Source: BOG-908 sp963751795
GTDB taxonomy: Bacteria; Pseudomonadota; Alphaproteobacteria; Acetobacterales; Acetobacteraceae
DNA: 64,000 bases
NCBI GenBank assembly: GCA_963751795.1
Contig: CAVVVI010000001.1
Location: 124,001 to 188,000 of the forward strand
Direction: 5' to 3'
Shown here piece by piece: positions 26,138-34,593 of this stretch. Position numbers and translations under genes: made by a program. The stretch's first letter is position 1. Each line of letters begins with the position of its first letter. A model generated the notes under the pieces. It was not told the origin of the DNA and searched no databases. It saw only the letters and a program-made list of their open reading frames with translations.

Positions 26138-26142
26138 CTACC
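26089..26142 (-). repeat. Hairpin repeat copy A (terminator-like)
   Basis: CAAAAGTTTTTTG is followed by a ten-base-pair stem, CTTCTTTTTT (26102-26111) with AAAAAAGAAG (26114-26123), then GCGCTTGCGTAACCCCTACC. Read leftward it directly follows and overlaps the phosphatase stop codon, so it may end that transcript. Sequence and layout match copies C and D. Confidence 0.75.
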
Positions 26143-27676
26143 GAAACAAATCCGGCAGCACCACAGTCTTCTCCTTCTGCACGCCCATCAGCGCGTTAGG
26201 ATCCAACCCCAAAGCCGTCAAAATCGTCGGCGCGATCTGCGTCGTCAGCACCGGGCTCGTTACCGCGTCACCCGCCGGCAGGCCCGGGCCGCTCACCACC
26301 ATCGCCACATGGCGGTCGTCGTCGCTGAAGCCGCCATGTTCGGCCAGCTTGCTGCCCGTCGTGTAGATGGTGCCGTGCACGGCCACGCCGATGAAGTCCG
26401 GCGTGCGATTGTCGTGCAGCGCCGAGCGGTAGGTGCCTGGCAGCTTGGCGCCGTCGAGCACCTGCTGGATGTTGGCCGCGGGCGCCACCTTGCGCAGATA
26501 GGCCAGCGCGGCCGCGCGGTCGGTCTTCTGCAGGCCGGGCTGCAGCCACAGCAGCAGCTCGTCGTCGGCGATCTCGAAGGCGTAGCCGGGGGTTTGCGGG
26601 AAATACGCGCCGTCGTCGCGGGTGGTGCGCGTGCTGCGGTCGATCGGCGACTGGCCGTGCTTGGCGCTGACGATGATCAGCGTGCTGTCATAGGCGCCCT
26701 GGCGCTTCAGCTCGGCCACCATCTGGCCCAGCGCGCCGTCCACGTAATCCAGCTGCTGGGCCAGCGCGTTGGCCGGCGTGGCATTGGCGTCGGTATAGCC
26801 GCCCACAAGGCCGGCCGGGTCGGTGGGGCCGGAGCCGGCGAGTTTCTGGCCCACGCTCACGCTTTGGAAGTTCATGCCGAAGATCGCCGGGATGCCGGCA
26901 TAGGCGGTGCCGGTGCTGTTGTAGCCGTCGATCTGGTGGATCACGGCGTCCACCTTGTTCTGGTCGTAGGTGCGCACCGCGTTGAAGCTTTGCGTGTTGT
27001 CGCCGGCCCCGCCCAGGATGTTGTTGGAGTTGATCTCGGGCGTGTACAGGTCGTCGATGCCCGCACCGGACGGGCCGTTCAGGATCTCATAGGCCGGGTG
27101 CTTGTCGGACCACGCGGTGCGCAGGCCGGCGGCCTTGATCACTTCGAACACCGTGTTGGTTTTGATGAAGTGGTGCGGCAGCACGGCGCGGCAGGTGCCG
27201 CCCACCAGCGCCAGCGGCAGGGCCGCCGGGTTCAGCTGGCTGATCGGGTTGCCCAGCCTGCCGCCGCCATCCAGCCGCGACAGATCGCGGTCCAGCGGCT
27301 CGGCCAGGTTGGTCTCCGCGCCCGAAGGGCCCTGGCAGTTGGTGCCGGGCGCCCACACGCTGCGGTCGTAGCTGTCGTCGTAGAAGATGTCGGCCGTCAG
27401 CGGCGTGGCGCCGGTCACCTGCGCGATCATGCCGGGAAAGCTGTCCGAAGGCGCCGTGGTGTAGGCGGCCTGATAGACCACGCCGTGCGTCGCCAGTGCC
27501 TTCAGCGCGGAGCGCGCATGGCTCGGGTCGTTGATGTAGTTCTGCAGGTCGATCCCGTGCATGCCGTCCACGCTGATCAGCAGGACGTGCTTGTAGGCGC
27601 CGGGGGCGGCGGCCAAGGCCGGTGCGGCAAGGGCCAGGCTGGCCGAAGCGGCCAGCAGAAGCGTGCGGAGGGACAT
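26138..27676 (-). CDS. Secreted alkaline-phosphatase-superfamily phosphodiesterase/nucleotide pyrophosphatase-like protein
   Basis: This 512-residue protein begins with a signal peptide (LLLAASASLALAAPALA) and then HVLLISVDGMHGID, the metal-binding aspartate strand of type I phosphodiesterases. TTAPSDSFPGMIAQVTG carries the nucleophile Ser/Thr region. SDKHPAYE and IVSAKHGQSPID supply further metal ligands, and KLAEHGGFSDDDRHVAMVV the C-terminal histidine. The substrate is unknown; nucleotides, sugar phosphates or phosphodiesters are possible in the periplasm. The ATG at 27676 follows GAGGTG by 6 nt. It sits between two hairpin repeat copies and interrupts the puu locus. Confidence 0.88.
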   Translation of the reverse strand: MSLRTLLLAASASLALAAPALAAAPGAYKHVLLISVDGMHGIDLQNYINDPSHARSALKALATHGVVYQAAYTTAPSDSFPGMIAQVTGATPLTADIFYDDSYDRSVWAPGTNCQGPSGAETNLAEPLDRDLSRLDGGGRLGNPISQLNPAALPLALVGGTCRAVLPHHFIKTNTVFEVIKAAGLRTAWSDKHPAYEILNGPSGAGIDDLYTPEINSNNILGGAGDNTQSFNAVRTYDQNKVDAVIHQIDGYNSTGTAYAGIPAIFGMNFQSVSVGQKLAGSGPTDPAGLVGGYTDANATPANALAQQLDYVDGALGQMVAELKRQGAYDSTLIIVSAKHGQSPIDRSTRTTRDDGAYFPQTPGYAFEIADDELLLWLQPGLQKTDRAAALAYLRKVAPAANIQQVLDGAKLPGTYRSALHDNRTPDFIGVAVHGTIYTTGSKLAEHGGFSDDDRHVAMVVSGPGLPAGDAVTSPVLTTQIAPTILTALGLDPNALMGVQKEKTVVLPDLFR

Positions 27677-27786
27677 CGGGACACCTCGTGAGATTGGGAC
27701 CCGCGCGCTTTGGCGCAAAAACCGCGTGGCCTGTGTGACAATCCAGCGAAAGCGCCGCGCCGGGCCGCCGCGGCAGCGCCCGGGGC

Positions 27787-27846
27787 CGAAGTTTTTTGCG
27801 TGGCCGCCCGCGAAAAAGAAGGTCTTCCTGCCTCCCTTCGCCTAAC
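27787..27846 (-). repeat. Hairpin repeat copy B (diverged)
   Basis: GAAGTTTTTTGCG pairs imperfectly with CGCGAAAAAG, and the outer tail CCTCCCTTCGCCTAACC resembles that of copy D. It lies between divergent genes (phosphatase and puuB) and not at a 3' end, which argues against a purely terminator role. Confidence 0.5.
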
Positions 27847-27858
27847 CTGCCTGGCACT

Positions 27859-29136
27859 ATGACCCCGCACGCCCCCAGCTACTACGCCGCGACCGCCACG
27901 CCTGCGCCCGAGCGCCCCAGCCTGCAGGGCGATACCGAGGCCGATGTCGCCATCATCGGCGCCGGCTTCACCGGCATCTCCGCCGCCCTCGAGCTGGCCG
28001 AACGCGGCTACAGCGTGGTCGTGCTCGAAGCCGCCCGGGTCGGCTGGGGCGCCTCGGGCCGCAATGGCGGCCAGATCGTCAACGGCTACTCGCGCGAGCT
28101 CGATGTGATCGAGCGCCGCTACGGCGCCGCGGCCGCCGAGGCGCTGGGGGCGATGGCGCTGGAAGGCGGCGACATCATCCGCCACCGCGTCGCCCGCTAC
28201 GGCATCGACTGCGCGCTGACCCCGGGCGGTGCCATGGTCGCCTTCACCGCCCGCCAGATGCGCGGGCTGGAGCATGTGCGCCGCGTATGGGCGCAGCACG
28301 GCCACACCGCCCTCGAACTCACCGACCGCGCCGGCCTCACCCGCATCGTCGCCAGCGACCGCTACGTGGGCGGCCTGCTGGACCCGCTGGGCGGCCACAT
28401 CCACCCGCTCAACCTGGTGCTCGGCCAGGCCGCGGCGCTGGAAGGGCTGGGCGGCCGCATCCACGAACACAGCCGCGTGGTGGACGTCGATACCGGGCCC
28501 GCGCCCAGCGTGCGCACCGAGCACGGCACCGTGCGCGCCCGCCACGTGCTCGTCTGCGGCAACGCCTATCTCGGCCGCCTGCTGCACCGCGAGATCGGCG
28601 GCAAGATCATGCCGGTCAGCAGCCAGGTGATGGCCACCGAGCCGATGGACCCCGAGCGCCTGGCCGCCCTGCTGCCCGCCAATTACTGCGTGGAAGACGC
28701 CAACTACTTCCTCGACTATTTCCGCCGCACGCCCGACCACCGCCTGCTCTACGGCGGCGGCACCGTCTATGGCGGCGCCGACCCCGCCAGCATCGAAGGC
28801 AAGCTGCGCCCGCTAATGCTCAAAACCTTCCCCAGCCTGGCCGATGTGCGCACCGATTACGCCTGGAGCGGCAACTTCGCCCTCACGCTCCCCCGCATCC
28901 CCCATGTCGGCCGCATCACACCCACCACCCTGTTCAGCCACGGCGACAGCGGCCACGGCGTCACCACCACCCACCTCCTCGGCCGCCTCCTCGGCGAAGC
29001 CGTCGCCGGCCAAACCACCCGCTTCAACGCCTTCGCCAACCTCCCCTACCTCCCATTCCCCGGCGGCCGCACCTTCCGCGTGCCCATGACCGTGCTGGGC
29101 TCGTGGTACTACCGCGCGCTGGACCGGGTGGCTTGA
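27859..29136 (+). CDS. puuB: Gamma-glutamylputrescine oxidase-like FAD-dependent oxidoreductase
   Basis: A 425-residue DAO-family flavoprotein. ADVAIIGAGFTGISAALEL (about 33-51) is the FAD dinucleotide fold. VGWGASGRNGGQIVNGYS is the typical PuuB/OrdL loop, and GDSGHGVTTTHLLG is the C-terminal FAD contact. It oxidises gamma-glutamylputrescine to the aldehyde with H2O2. The ATG at 27859 is chosen because the family start is near; no strong Shine-Dalgarno is visible. It is separated from puuA by the island and the phosphatase gene. The aldehyde dehydrogenase PuuC is not in the window. Confidence 0.9.
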   Translation: MTPHAPSYYAATATPAPERPSLQGDTEADVAIIGAGFTGISAALELAERGYSVVVLEAARVGWGASGRNGGQIVNGYSRELDVIERRYGAAAAEALGAMALEGGDIIRHRVARYGIDCALTPGGAMVAFTARQMRGLEHVRRVWAQHGHTALELTDRAGLTRIVASDRYVGGLLDPLGGHIHPLNLVLGQAAALEGLGGRIHEHSRVVDVDTGPAPSVRTEHGTVRARHVLVCGNAYLGRLLHREIGGKIMPVSSQVMATEPMDPERLAALLPANYCVEDANYFLDYFRRTPDHRLLYGGGTVYGGADPASIEGKLRPLMLKTFPSLADVRTDYAWSGNFALTLPRIPHVGRITPTTLFSHGDSGHGVTTTHLLGRLLGEAVAGQTTRFNAFANLPYLPFPGGRTFRVPMTVLGSWYYRALDRVA

Positions 29137-29211
29137 TCTCGCGTCAACCCTGTATAGAACCCGCAACCGAACGTGGTGCATCGCAGCGCCCGTGATACGG
29201 ATGGGGTCGCA

Positions 29212-31350
29212 ATGTTCAGCGTTCTCTCGTGGCGAAAAGCTCGCCGATCGCAACCCTCGCCGCAACCGCCAATTGCGGGCGATGCTGACCTTGCAAGCCA
29301 AACAGCGAAGGCGATGAACGCGCCCGCCCCCGCCTTCGCAGATCCGCACGTAGCGGCAGTGTCCGCGACGGCAGCACAGGCTGTCGTATCGGCCGAACAA
29401 TCTACCTCCATCCACGACGCGCAAGATCCTTCACCGCTGCCGAAAGCCGTCCAGACGCAAATCGAAACGTTGCTCAAATCCGACCGCTTCGCCGAGGCAT
29501 GCCAGCTTTTTGAGGCGTTGCCGGACCATGTTCCTGATATCGCCTGGCATGCCCGGACCGGCTTGCACATTGCCCGCCGCCGCAAGGATCACGCGGCCAC
29601 ACTGCACCATGCAGAGCGCCTGCGCAGCGCCGTCCCTGATTCGCCGGTCGGCTATGGCGCCGCCATTGTCGCCTATCGCGCCGAAGGGCGGATTGCCGAA
29701 GCGGCCGCCCTCGTCGAGCAGGGCCTGCACGCCTGCCCGAACGCGCCCGGCCTGCTCGAAGAGGCGGCCCGTGTCGCGGAGGCCAATAACCAGGACAATC
29801 TTGCGGATGAGCGTTGGGCGGCTTTGCGCAGGCTGCATCCTACGCTCCCTACTGGTGCGCTAGGCGGTATCCGGCTCAGCGTGCGCCGCCAGCGCCCTCA
29901 GCAAACAAGCGCTCTGCTGGCCGACGCGCTGGGAAGATTCCCAGCAAACAAGCAGGTGCTGCAGGCCGCAGCCCGCCATGCTGCCAGCCTGCGGCAATGG
30001 GCTGACGCCAGCGCGCATTGGGACAGTCTGATCGCTCTATCACCGGACGATCCGGCCGTGGCCGTTGCGGCAGCCCACGCGCTCATCGGTCCGCCACGCG
30101 GCCGGCCCAAGCGGCTCGCCGTCATCCTCGAGCGCCTGGCCAAGCTGCACGGCCGCTTTCCCGACTATGCTCCCGGTTTCGCCCTCTATCTCGACATACT
30201 CCGCGAGGCCGGGAGGCTGGAGGACGCCGCTACGTTCAGCGCGGTTTGCGCCGAGCGCTTTCCGGCCGATCCGAGCATCGCCATCGCGCGATGCCGGGTT
30301 GAAGAAAGTCGTGGGCGCTTGCCGCAAGCGTTGACGCTTGCTCAGGTCGCCGCCACCACCGCCTCAGCGCCCGCCGTGGAGGCAAACCTAATTCGGGTAC
30401 TCCGCTTGCTTGATAGGACCGAAGAGGCGGACGACATCTGTCAGGCGGCGCTGGGGAGAAACCCTAACCACTCTGCGTTACTTTCGGAGCATATTGCCGT
30501 CGCCATCAGACGGGGAGACTACGCCGAGGCGTTGGCGCGAGCTAAGCAGGCGGTGCGCTTGGCGCCAAGTGATCGTCAGTTCGAGCGGCTCGTAAAGAAG
30601 GCACACGCACACCTGCTAGGACACGAGACAGCCGCCCAACCCGTTTCATCGGTTCCGCTTGCGCCAGTCGCACCTCACTTCATTAGCCGGTTCGAAAGTC
30701 TCGGTGCCGCAACGGGCGGCTGCGAATTCGGACTACTGCAACGCAAGCTCGGCATTGAACAGCTCGGCTTATTGAAATGGTCCAATATCCCTCTCAATGG
30801 ACTCATCGCGGCTTTGCAAGCTCGGTTCGAGGGCATGGGTGTTGCAGAGAACACTGAGCTCACTCAGCGTCGTATCTCGGCCGATAATCACGAATACGGT
30901 CTGGCCGATCGCCGCTACGGCTACTGGAGCCACACCTTTATCAAAGTCGATGAAATCTCCCCTGAGCGGATGCTGACGCAGAGCCTGCGACGCCTTGCAT
31001 TCTTACGAAACAAATTGCTCGAAGATTTAGAAACGGGCGACAAAGTTTTCGTGTACAAACATCTTGACCAGCTCGAGAGCAACGATTTGAGAAGGCTGTT
31101 TACAGCCCTGCGCTCTTTTGGGCCTGTAACATTCCTGCTGACTACAGCCGCCGATGACATTCATCCGCGAGGAACGCTTGCCATGCATGCGCCAGGGTTG
31201 TTTATCGGTTATGTAGGCGCAAGCGCTGACGGCACCCATAGCCAGGAACACAGTGTCGATGCTGACGAATGGTTGGTGTTATGTGAGCGTGTGGCGAATT
31301 GGCATGCGGACCGACCGGCTTTCACGGACCTAGTCTTAAGTAGTCACTAA
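29212..31350 (+). CDS. TPR protein with C-terminal ESLG/CEFG domain
   Basis: The protein has 712 residues. After a low-complexity N-terminus there are degenerate tetratricopeptide repeats (about residues 75-465), for example AYRAEGRIAEAAALVEQGL and AIRRGDYAEALARAKQAV. A C-terminal domain (about 490-705) starts FESLGAATGGCEFGLLQRKLG and contains LLKWSNIPLNGLI. This ESLG...CEFG domain is seen in proteins near glycan genes but has no proven function; a papain-like DUF1796 relationship is a guess. Start: ATG 29212 (GGGG upstream) or GTG 29173. GC falls in the second half. Neighbours are a sulfotransferase and a GT-like protein, suggesting surface glycan modification. Confidence 0.8.
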   Translation: MFSVLSWRKARRSQPSPQPPIAGDADLASQTAKAMNAPAPAFADPHVAAVSATAAQAVVSAEQSTSIHDAQDPSPLPKAVQTQIETLLKSDRFAEACQLFEALPDHVPDIAWHARTGLHIARRRKDHAATLHHAERLRSAVPDSPVGYGAAIVAYRAEGRIAEAAALVEQGLHACPNAPGLLEEAARVAEANNQDNLADERWAALRRLHPTLPTGALGGIRLSVRRQRPQQTSALLADALGRFPANKQVLQAAARHAASLRQWADASAHWDSLIALSPDDPAVAVAAAHALIGPPRGRPKRLAVILERLAKLHGRFPDYAPGFALYLDILREAGRLEDAATFSAVCAERFPADPSIAIARCRVEESRGRLPQALTLAQVAATTASAPAVEANLIRVLRLLDRTEEADDICQAALGRNPNHSALLSEHIAVAIRRGDYAEALARAKQAVRLAPSDRQFERLVKKAHAHLLGHETAAQPVSSVPLAPVAPHFISRFESLGAATGGCEFGLLQRKLGIEQLGLLKWSNIPLNGLIAALQARFEGMGVAENTELTQRRISADNHEYGLADRRYGYWSHTFIKVDEISPERMLTQSLRRLAFLRNKLLEDLETGDKVFVYKHLDQLESNDLRRLFTALRSFGPVTFLLTTAADDIHPRGTLAMHAPGLFIGYVGASADGTHSQEHSVDADEWLVLCERVANWHADRPAFTDLVLSSH

Positions 31351-31596
31351 GCGTTTGCGCTGAGTTCGGGATAGCTTCTGCCGTAAGGCTTTGACCCCGG
31401 CGGCGTCCGGAGCCAGCTTAGCGGCAAGGTCAAGATGCACCTTTGCACCTTGCAAATCGCCCTCTTCGGCAAGGCATTCCGCCAGTCGCAAGCGGTGTGC
31501 CACGTCGTTGCCCTTCAGTCGCGCGGCTTGCGCCAGTGCCGTCCGCCGGAGCTTGGCATCGCCTAAACGATGCGCCAGCCGAGCCTTCTCCGTCAC
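31336..31596 (-). CDS. Small TPR-like ORF, or frameshifted tail of the sulfotransferase
   Basis: This 86-residue frame (GTG start 31596, GAGG upstream) encodes two helical pairs of TPR style (ARLAHRLGDAKLRRTAL, LRLAECLAEEGDLQGAKVHL). The same frame stays open upstream into the sulfotransferase end, reading YDFGIEREARLV. So a single inserted base near 31620 could have cut it off as a C-terminal extension of that protein. It overlaps the convergent TPR gene by 15 nt. Separate gene and broken fusion are both possible. Confidence 0.45.
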   Translation of the reverse strand: MTEKARLAHRLGDAKLRRTALAQAARLKGNDVAHRLRLAECLAEEGDLQGAKVHLDLAAKLAPDAAGVKALRQKLSRTQRKRLVTT

Positions 31597-31612
31597 CAGC
31601 CGAGCCTCGCGC

Positions 31613-32641
31613 TCAATCCCGAAGTCGTACCGCTGACAACAAGGAGTCTGAAAGCGCCGCCTGGACCATTGCAGCTGGCACCACCTCTCCCCTGACTGGC
31701 AGGCCTTCGAAATCGGTATCAAACAGATGCACTCGGTCAGCGAACCATGTTGCGCGCACGGCTTCGTTGCTGGCTGCGTAGCGGCTCATAAATGCGCGCG
31801 CCTCATCTTGAGCCGGCTGCCAGCCTTTCCCAGGTGAACTGGCAGTAACGGCCTCACTGATCCGTTGCCAGGCGGGCCCGCTCACGCTGCGGTTGCCTGT
31901 GCCATCCTGCAGCAATCCGCCTAGCAGCCGCAAAGCCTCTTGACCCGCCTGGTTCATTGAGGGGTTTCGCGCCTGTGCAGGAATCGTCAATTGCGCGATG
32001 TCTACGCCGCAGACCTCGGCAAAATCGGCAATTACGTCGAAGCGCTTGCCCGTGGTGCTCTCAAAAAGACGTGGGCACACGTGATCCGGACCGAACACTT
32101 CTGCCCAACGTCCAAGGAAATCAGCGTAATCGTAGTCGTGGTGGAACGCTGAAAGCCGGTTCATGTCAGGCGTATGGACATTTCCCAGGCGCAGGAACTG
32201 CGAGTACAGGCTTGCGAAATGTTCATCCTGCCGACGTAGGTAGACAACTACCCGACACCTATCCGCAAAATTTAGAAGGAAATCGCGCAATCGGCGGATG
32301 TCGCGTTCGGCACGTGAGTACATGCTGAACTGCTCGGCAGAGATGATGATACGGTCAATACGGTCAGGTAAGTTGTCGAGCTCTTCCGCAATCTCAGCAA
32401 TGTGGGCCTCGATAGCCACCTTTGGCTGACGACCCAGCCAAATGGAGCTGTCGATGTCGCCTAGCAGGTCCGGAAACGAGGTAAATCCGCTCGCCAATAA
32501 GATATGCCGATTTTCTCCGGGGCTGGCCGGGTAAAAAATACCTTGTGCAAGCAGCTGGGTGCGGTTTGTATGAAGCACATGCTGAATCGACGTTGACCCA
32601 GTCTTGGTCATGCCAATGTGGAGAAGAATTTCGCGTGGCAT
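31613..32641 (-). CDS. Sulfotransferase-like protein
   Basis: This 342-residue protein begins ILLHIGMTKTGSTSIQHVL, which is the 5'-phosphosulfate-binding loop of PAPS-dependent sulfotransferases (HIGxxKTGS/TT). IIISAEQFSMYSRAE and CRVVVYLRRQDEHFASLY match the 3'-phosphate-binding strand-helix region. It probably sulfates a carbohydrate. GGAG lies 7 nt before the ATG. GC is lower than in neighbouring blocks. It lies 28 nt downstream of the large GT-like gene in the same direction. Confidence 0.85.
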   Translation of the reverse strand: MPREILLHIGMTKTGSTSIQHVLHTNRTQLLAQGIFYPASPGENRHILLASGFTSFPDLLGDIDSSIWLGRQPKVAIEAHIAEIAEELDNLPDRIDRIIISAEQFSMYSRAERDIRRLRDFLLNFADRCRVVVYLRRQDEHFASLYSQFLRLGNVHTPDMNRLSAFHHDYDYADFLGRWAEVFGPDHVCPRLFESTTGKRFDVIADFAEVCGVDIAQLTIPAQARNPSMNQAGQEALRLLGGLLQDGTGNRSVSGPAWQRISEAVTASSPGKGWQPAQDEARAFMSRYAASNEAVRATWFADRVHLFDTDFEGLPVRGEVVPAAMVQAALSDSLLSAVRLRD

Positions 32642-32669
32642 GGGTGAGCTCCGGCAGTGACGCAGCGCG

Positions 32670-34442
32670 TTAATGTGGTAACGAGATCGCTCTCAATGCA
32701 GCGACCGCTGAGCGCGCGATATCTGCGCTCTCGAACCCGTAGGCCGGCGCACCCGGCTGTAATTGGCGCAGTATGGAGCGGTTCTCGTCGTCGGACGTTG
32801 GGTCGAAAATAAACATAGCCCGAGCGTTGGTGAAAACATCCAGCAGTTCTGCTGCCAGATGGCCTGCCCGGCTCGGCATTCTTATGACCAGTCTGGTCGG
32901 ATCGCTTCGGCCATCTTGTACAACAGGGAAGGGTGCAACACTATACTCAAGCATGCAGGCGCGGTCCTCGGCCGCCCAGCCGCCGTCGCGGTCCATCCAG
33001 TTTCGCGCGCCGAGTTGGAGCAGCGGGCCGGGATTTTCGATGACTCGTCGCCCCCCGTTTCTGCACTGGCGCAGCAGGGAGTCCATGCCCGCGGTCTCGT
33101 CGCCAAACACGAATAGAAGGTTGCGCTGTCGCACGCCCAGCCGGCCGTAAAGGTGAGCCAATGTTGCGCGATGTACCCTGGCCACAACTTTCGCACTATC
33201 ACGCTGGGCTTGAGGCAGTGAGCCTGCCGCCAAGTACGTATGCACGCTGACATGAAGCGTAAACAGCATTTCCGCCGCTGCTGCGTCGAATGCATAAGGC
33301 AGCGCAAACCTGACCGGAAAGCGGCCGACATCATAAGGGCAGTTCACCGTGAAATCGCTGATCGACGGGAAATCCCAGGCAATTTCGCCACCGCCGCGCA
33401 CTATGTACGCGACCGCTTGCCTTGGATGCGCGGCGTGGACGCCGAACCGCCCCTGCAATTTGCGTGTGCATTGCTCTGCTTGACGTTCGTCAGCGCTGGC
33501 GGTGTCGATGGGCGACGCTTGTGACCAGGAGTGAGTCGTCCAAGATGCTCGTGCGAGCAGCAGCGGTGCCAGCGCGGCACCCGACATGGCGGGATGACGA
33601 GAACAGGCCAGCGCGACTCCCGTCAGATAGCTGGCTTCCGACCTAGACTGAACAACGTCGGATGCAGGCGGCCGCAGCTTTCCGATTTGCTGCTCGGCTC
33701 GGTCAATCCAGGGTCGAAACGCACGAACTGGATGATAGATCAAGCCATCGGGAGGTGTTTTCAGCACAAGATCATAATCGATCACCGCGCCGACCCCGAA
33801 CGAGTGGTCGGTGTATCGCGGCTCCAAATCATTGAGATCCCGGCAGGTGAACCCGCCGGCCATCAGCAAACTTGCTGTAAATGCCTCGTCGTTCGGCCAA
33901 TCGTCGACGGTCGCGACCTGCGTATTCGTAGACAACGCGCGACGCTGCTCCAGAAGATAATCGATCGCTTGGCCAGACAAACGCGTGATGGGGAACAGGC
34001 ACCCGTAAACCGGCAAGCCTGTCGGCAGGATTGTTGCAGTCCATCGCCAGAACTCCGAACGTGGGCCGAGCTGCGCAGCTAGAAAATCTGCGTTGCAAGC
34101 TGCAAATGCGGCGAACAGGTCCGATGCCATCTCGGTATGAATTTGAACGTCTGGCTCCATGAGCCAGTAGAAATCGTAGTCTGGAAAGGCAGTCCGCGCC
34201 GCGTAATACGCGTAGTCGCCACACCGCCATCCACAATTAGGATGCGCAAACAATCCAAGCGCCGCAAGTGTGGCTGCGTTGATCGACGCTTTCGGGCGGG
34301 CGCTCATATCCGCGACCGCCTTACGTTCATCCACACAAAATACGACATCGCCGTCCAGCCTGGAGGTAGCCAGCCTGTCGAAGGCAGCTAGCGAGTCCAG
34401 ATCGGCCCGGTGCGTTCTGACAATAACAAGAGTTCGCGTCAT
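32670..34442 (-). CDS. Large GT-like protein, paralogue of the EPS protein at 9654
   Basis: The protein has 590 residues. The first 300 share order and residues with the 316-residue protein at 9.65 kb: LVIVRTHRADLDSL, GDYAYYAARTAF, YDFYWLMEPDVQIH (about 95-108), FWRWTAT, and a YHPVRAF end. The remaining 290 residues form an extra domain of unknown type, with a signature-less FVFGDETAG and VIENPGPLL. Probably a nucleotide-sugar-binding GT-A-like enzyme; not proven. It forms an operon with the sulfotransferase and is divergent from the FkbH gene. Lower GC than its FkbH neighbour suggests separate acquisition. Confidence 0.75.
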   Translation of the reverse strand: MTRTLVIVRTHRADLDSLAAFDRLATSRLDGDVVFCVDERKAVADMSARPKASINAATLAALGLFAHPNCGWRCGDYAYYAARTAFPDYDFYWLMEPDVQIHTEMASDLFAAFAACNADFLAAQLGPRSEFWRWTATILPTGLPVYGCLFPITRLSGQAIDYLLEQRRALSTNTQVATVDDWPNDEAFTASLLMAGGFTCRDLNDLEPRYTDHSFGVGAVIDYDLVLKTPPDGLIYHPVRAFRPWIDRAEQQIGKLRPPASDVVQSRSEASYLTGVALACSRHPAMSGAALAPLLLARASWTTHSWSQASPIDTASADERQAEQCTRKLQGRFGVHAAHPRQAVAYIVRGGGEIAWDFPSISDFTVNCPYDVGRFPVRFALPYAFDAAAAEMLFTLHVSVHTYLAAGSLPQAQRDSAKVVARVHRATLAHLYGRLGVRQRNLLFVFGDETAGMDSLLRQCRNGGRRVIENPGPLLQLGARNWMDRDGGWAAEDRACMLEYSVAPFPVVQDGRSDPTRLVIRMPSRAGHLAAELLDVFTNARAMFIFDPTSDDENRSILRQLQPGAPAYGFESADIARSAVAALRAISLPH

Positions 34443-34593
34443 GGCTCGCCAGAGTGCTCTCTCGAATTACTTGATTTTCGCCGTCCCAGCAACCCGGTCG
34501 GTTGTGAGTTGCAGCTTTGAGACTGACCTTGCCCGGCGGGTCAAGGTCAGGCACACGGACATCCAGAAGACTTTGGCCTGGGAGCTTGGCCCG

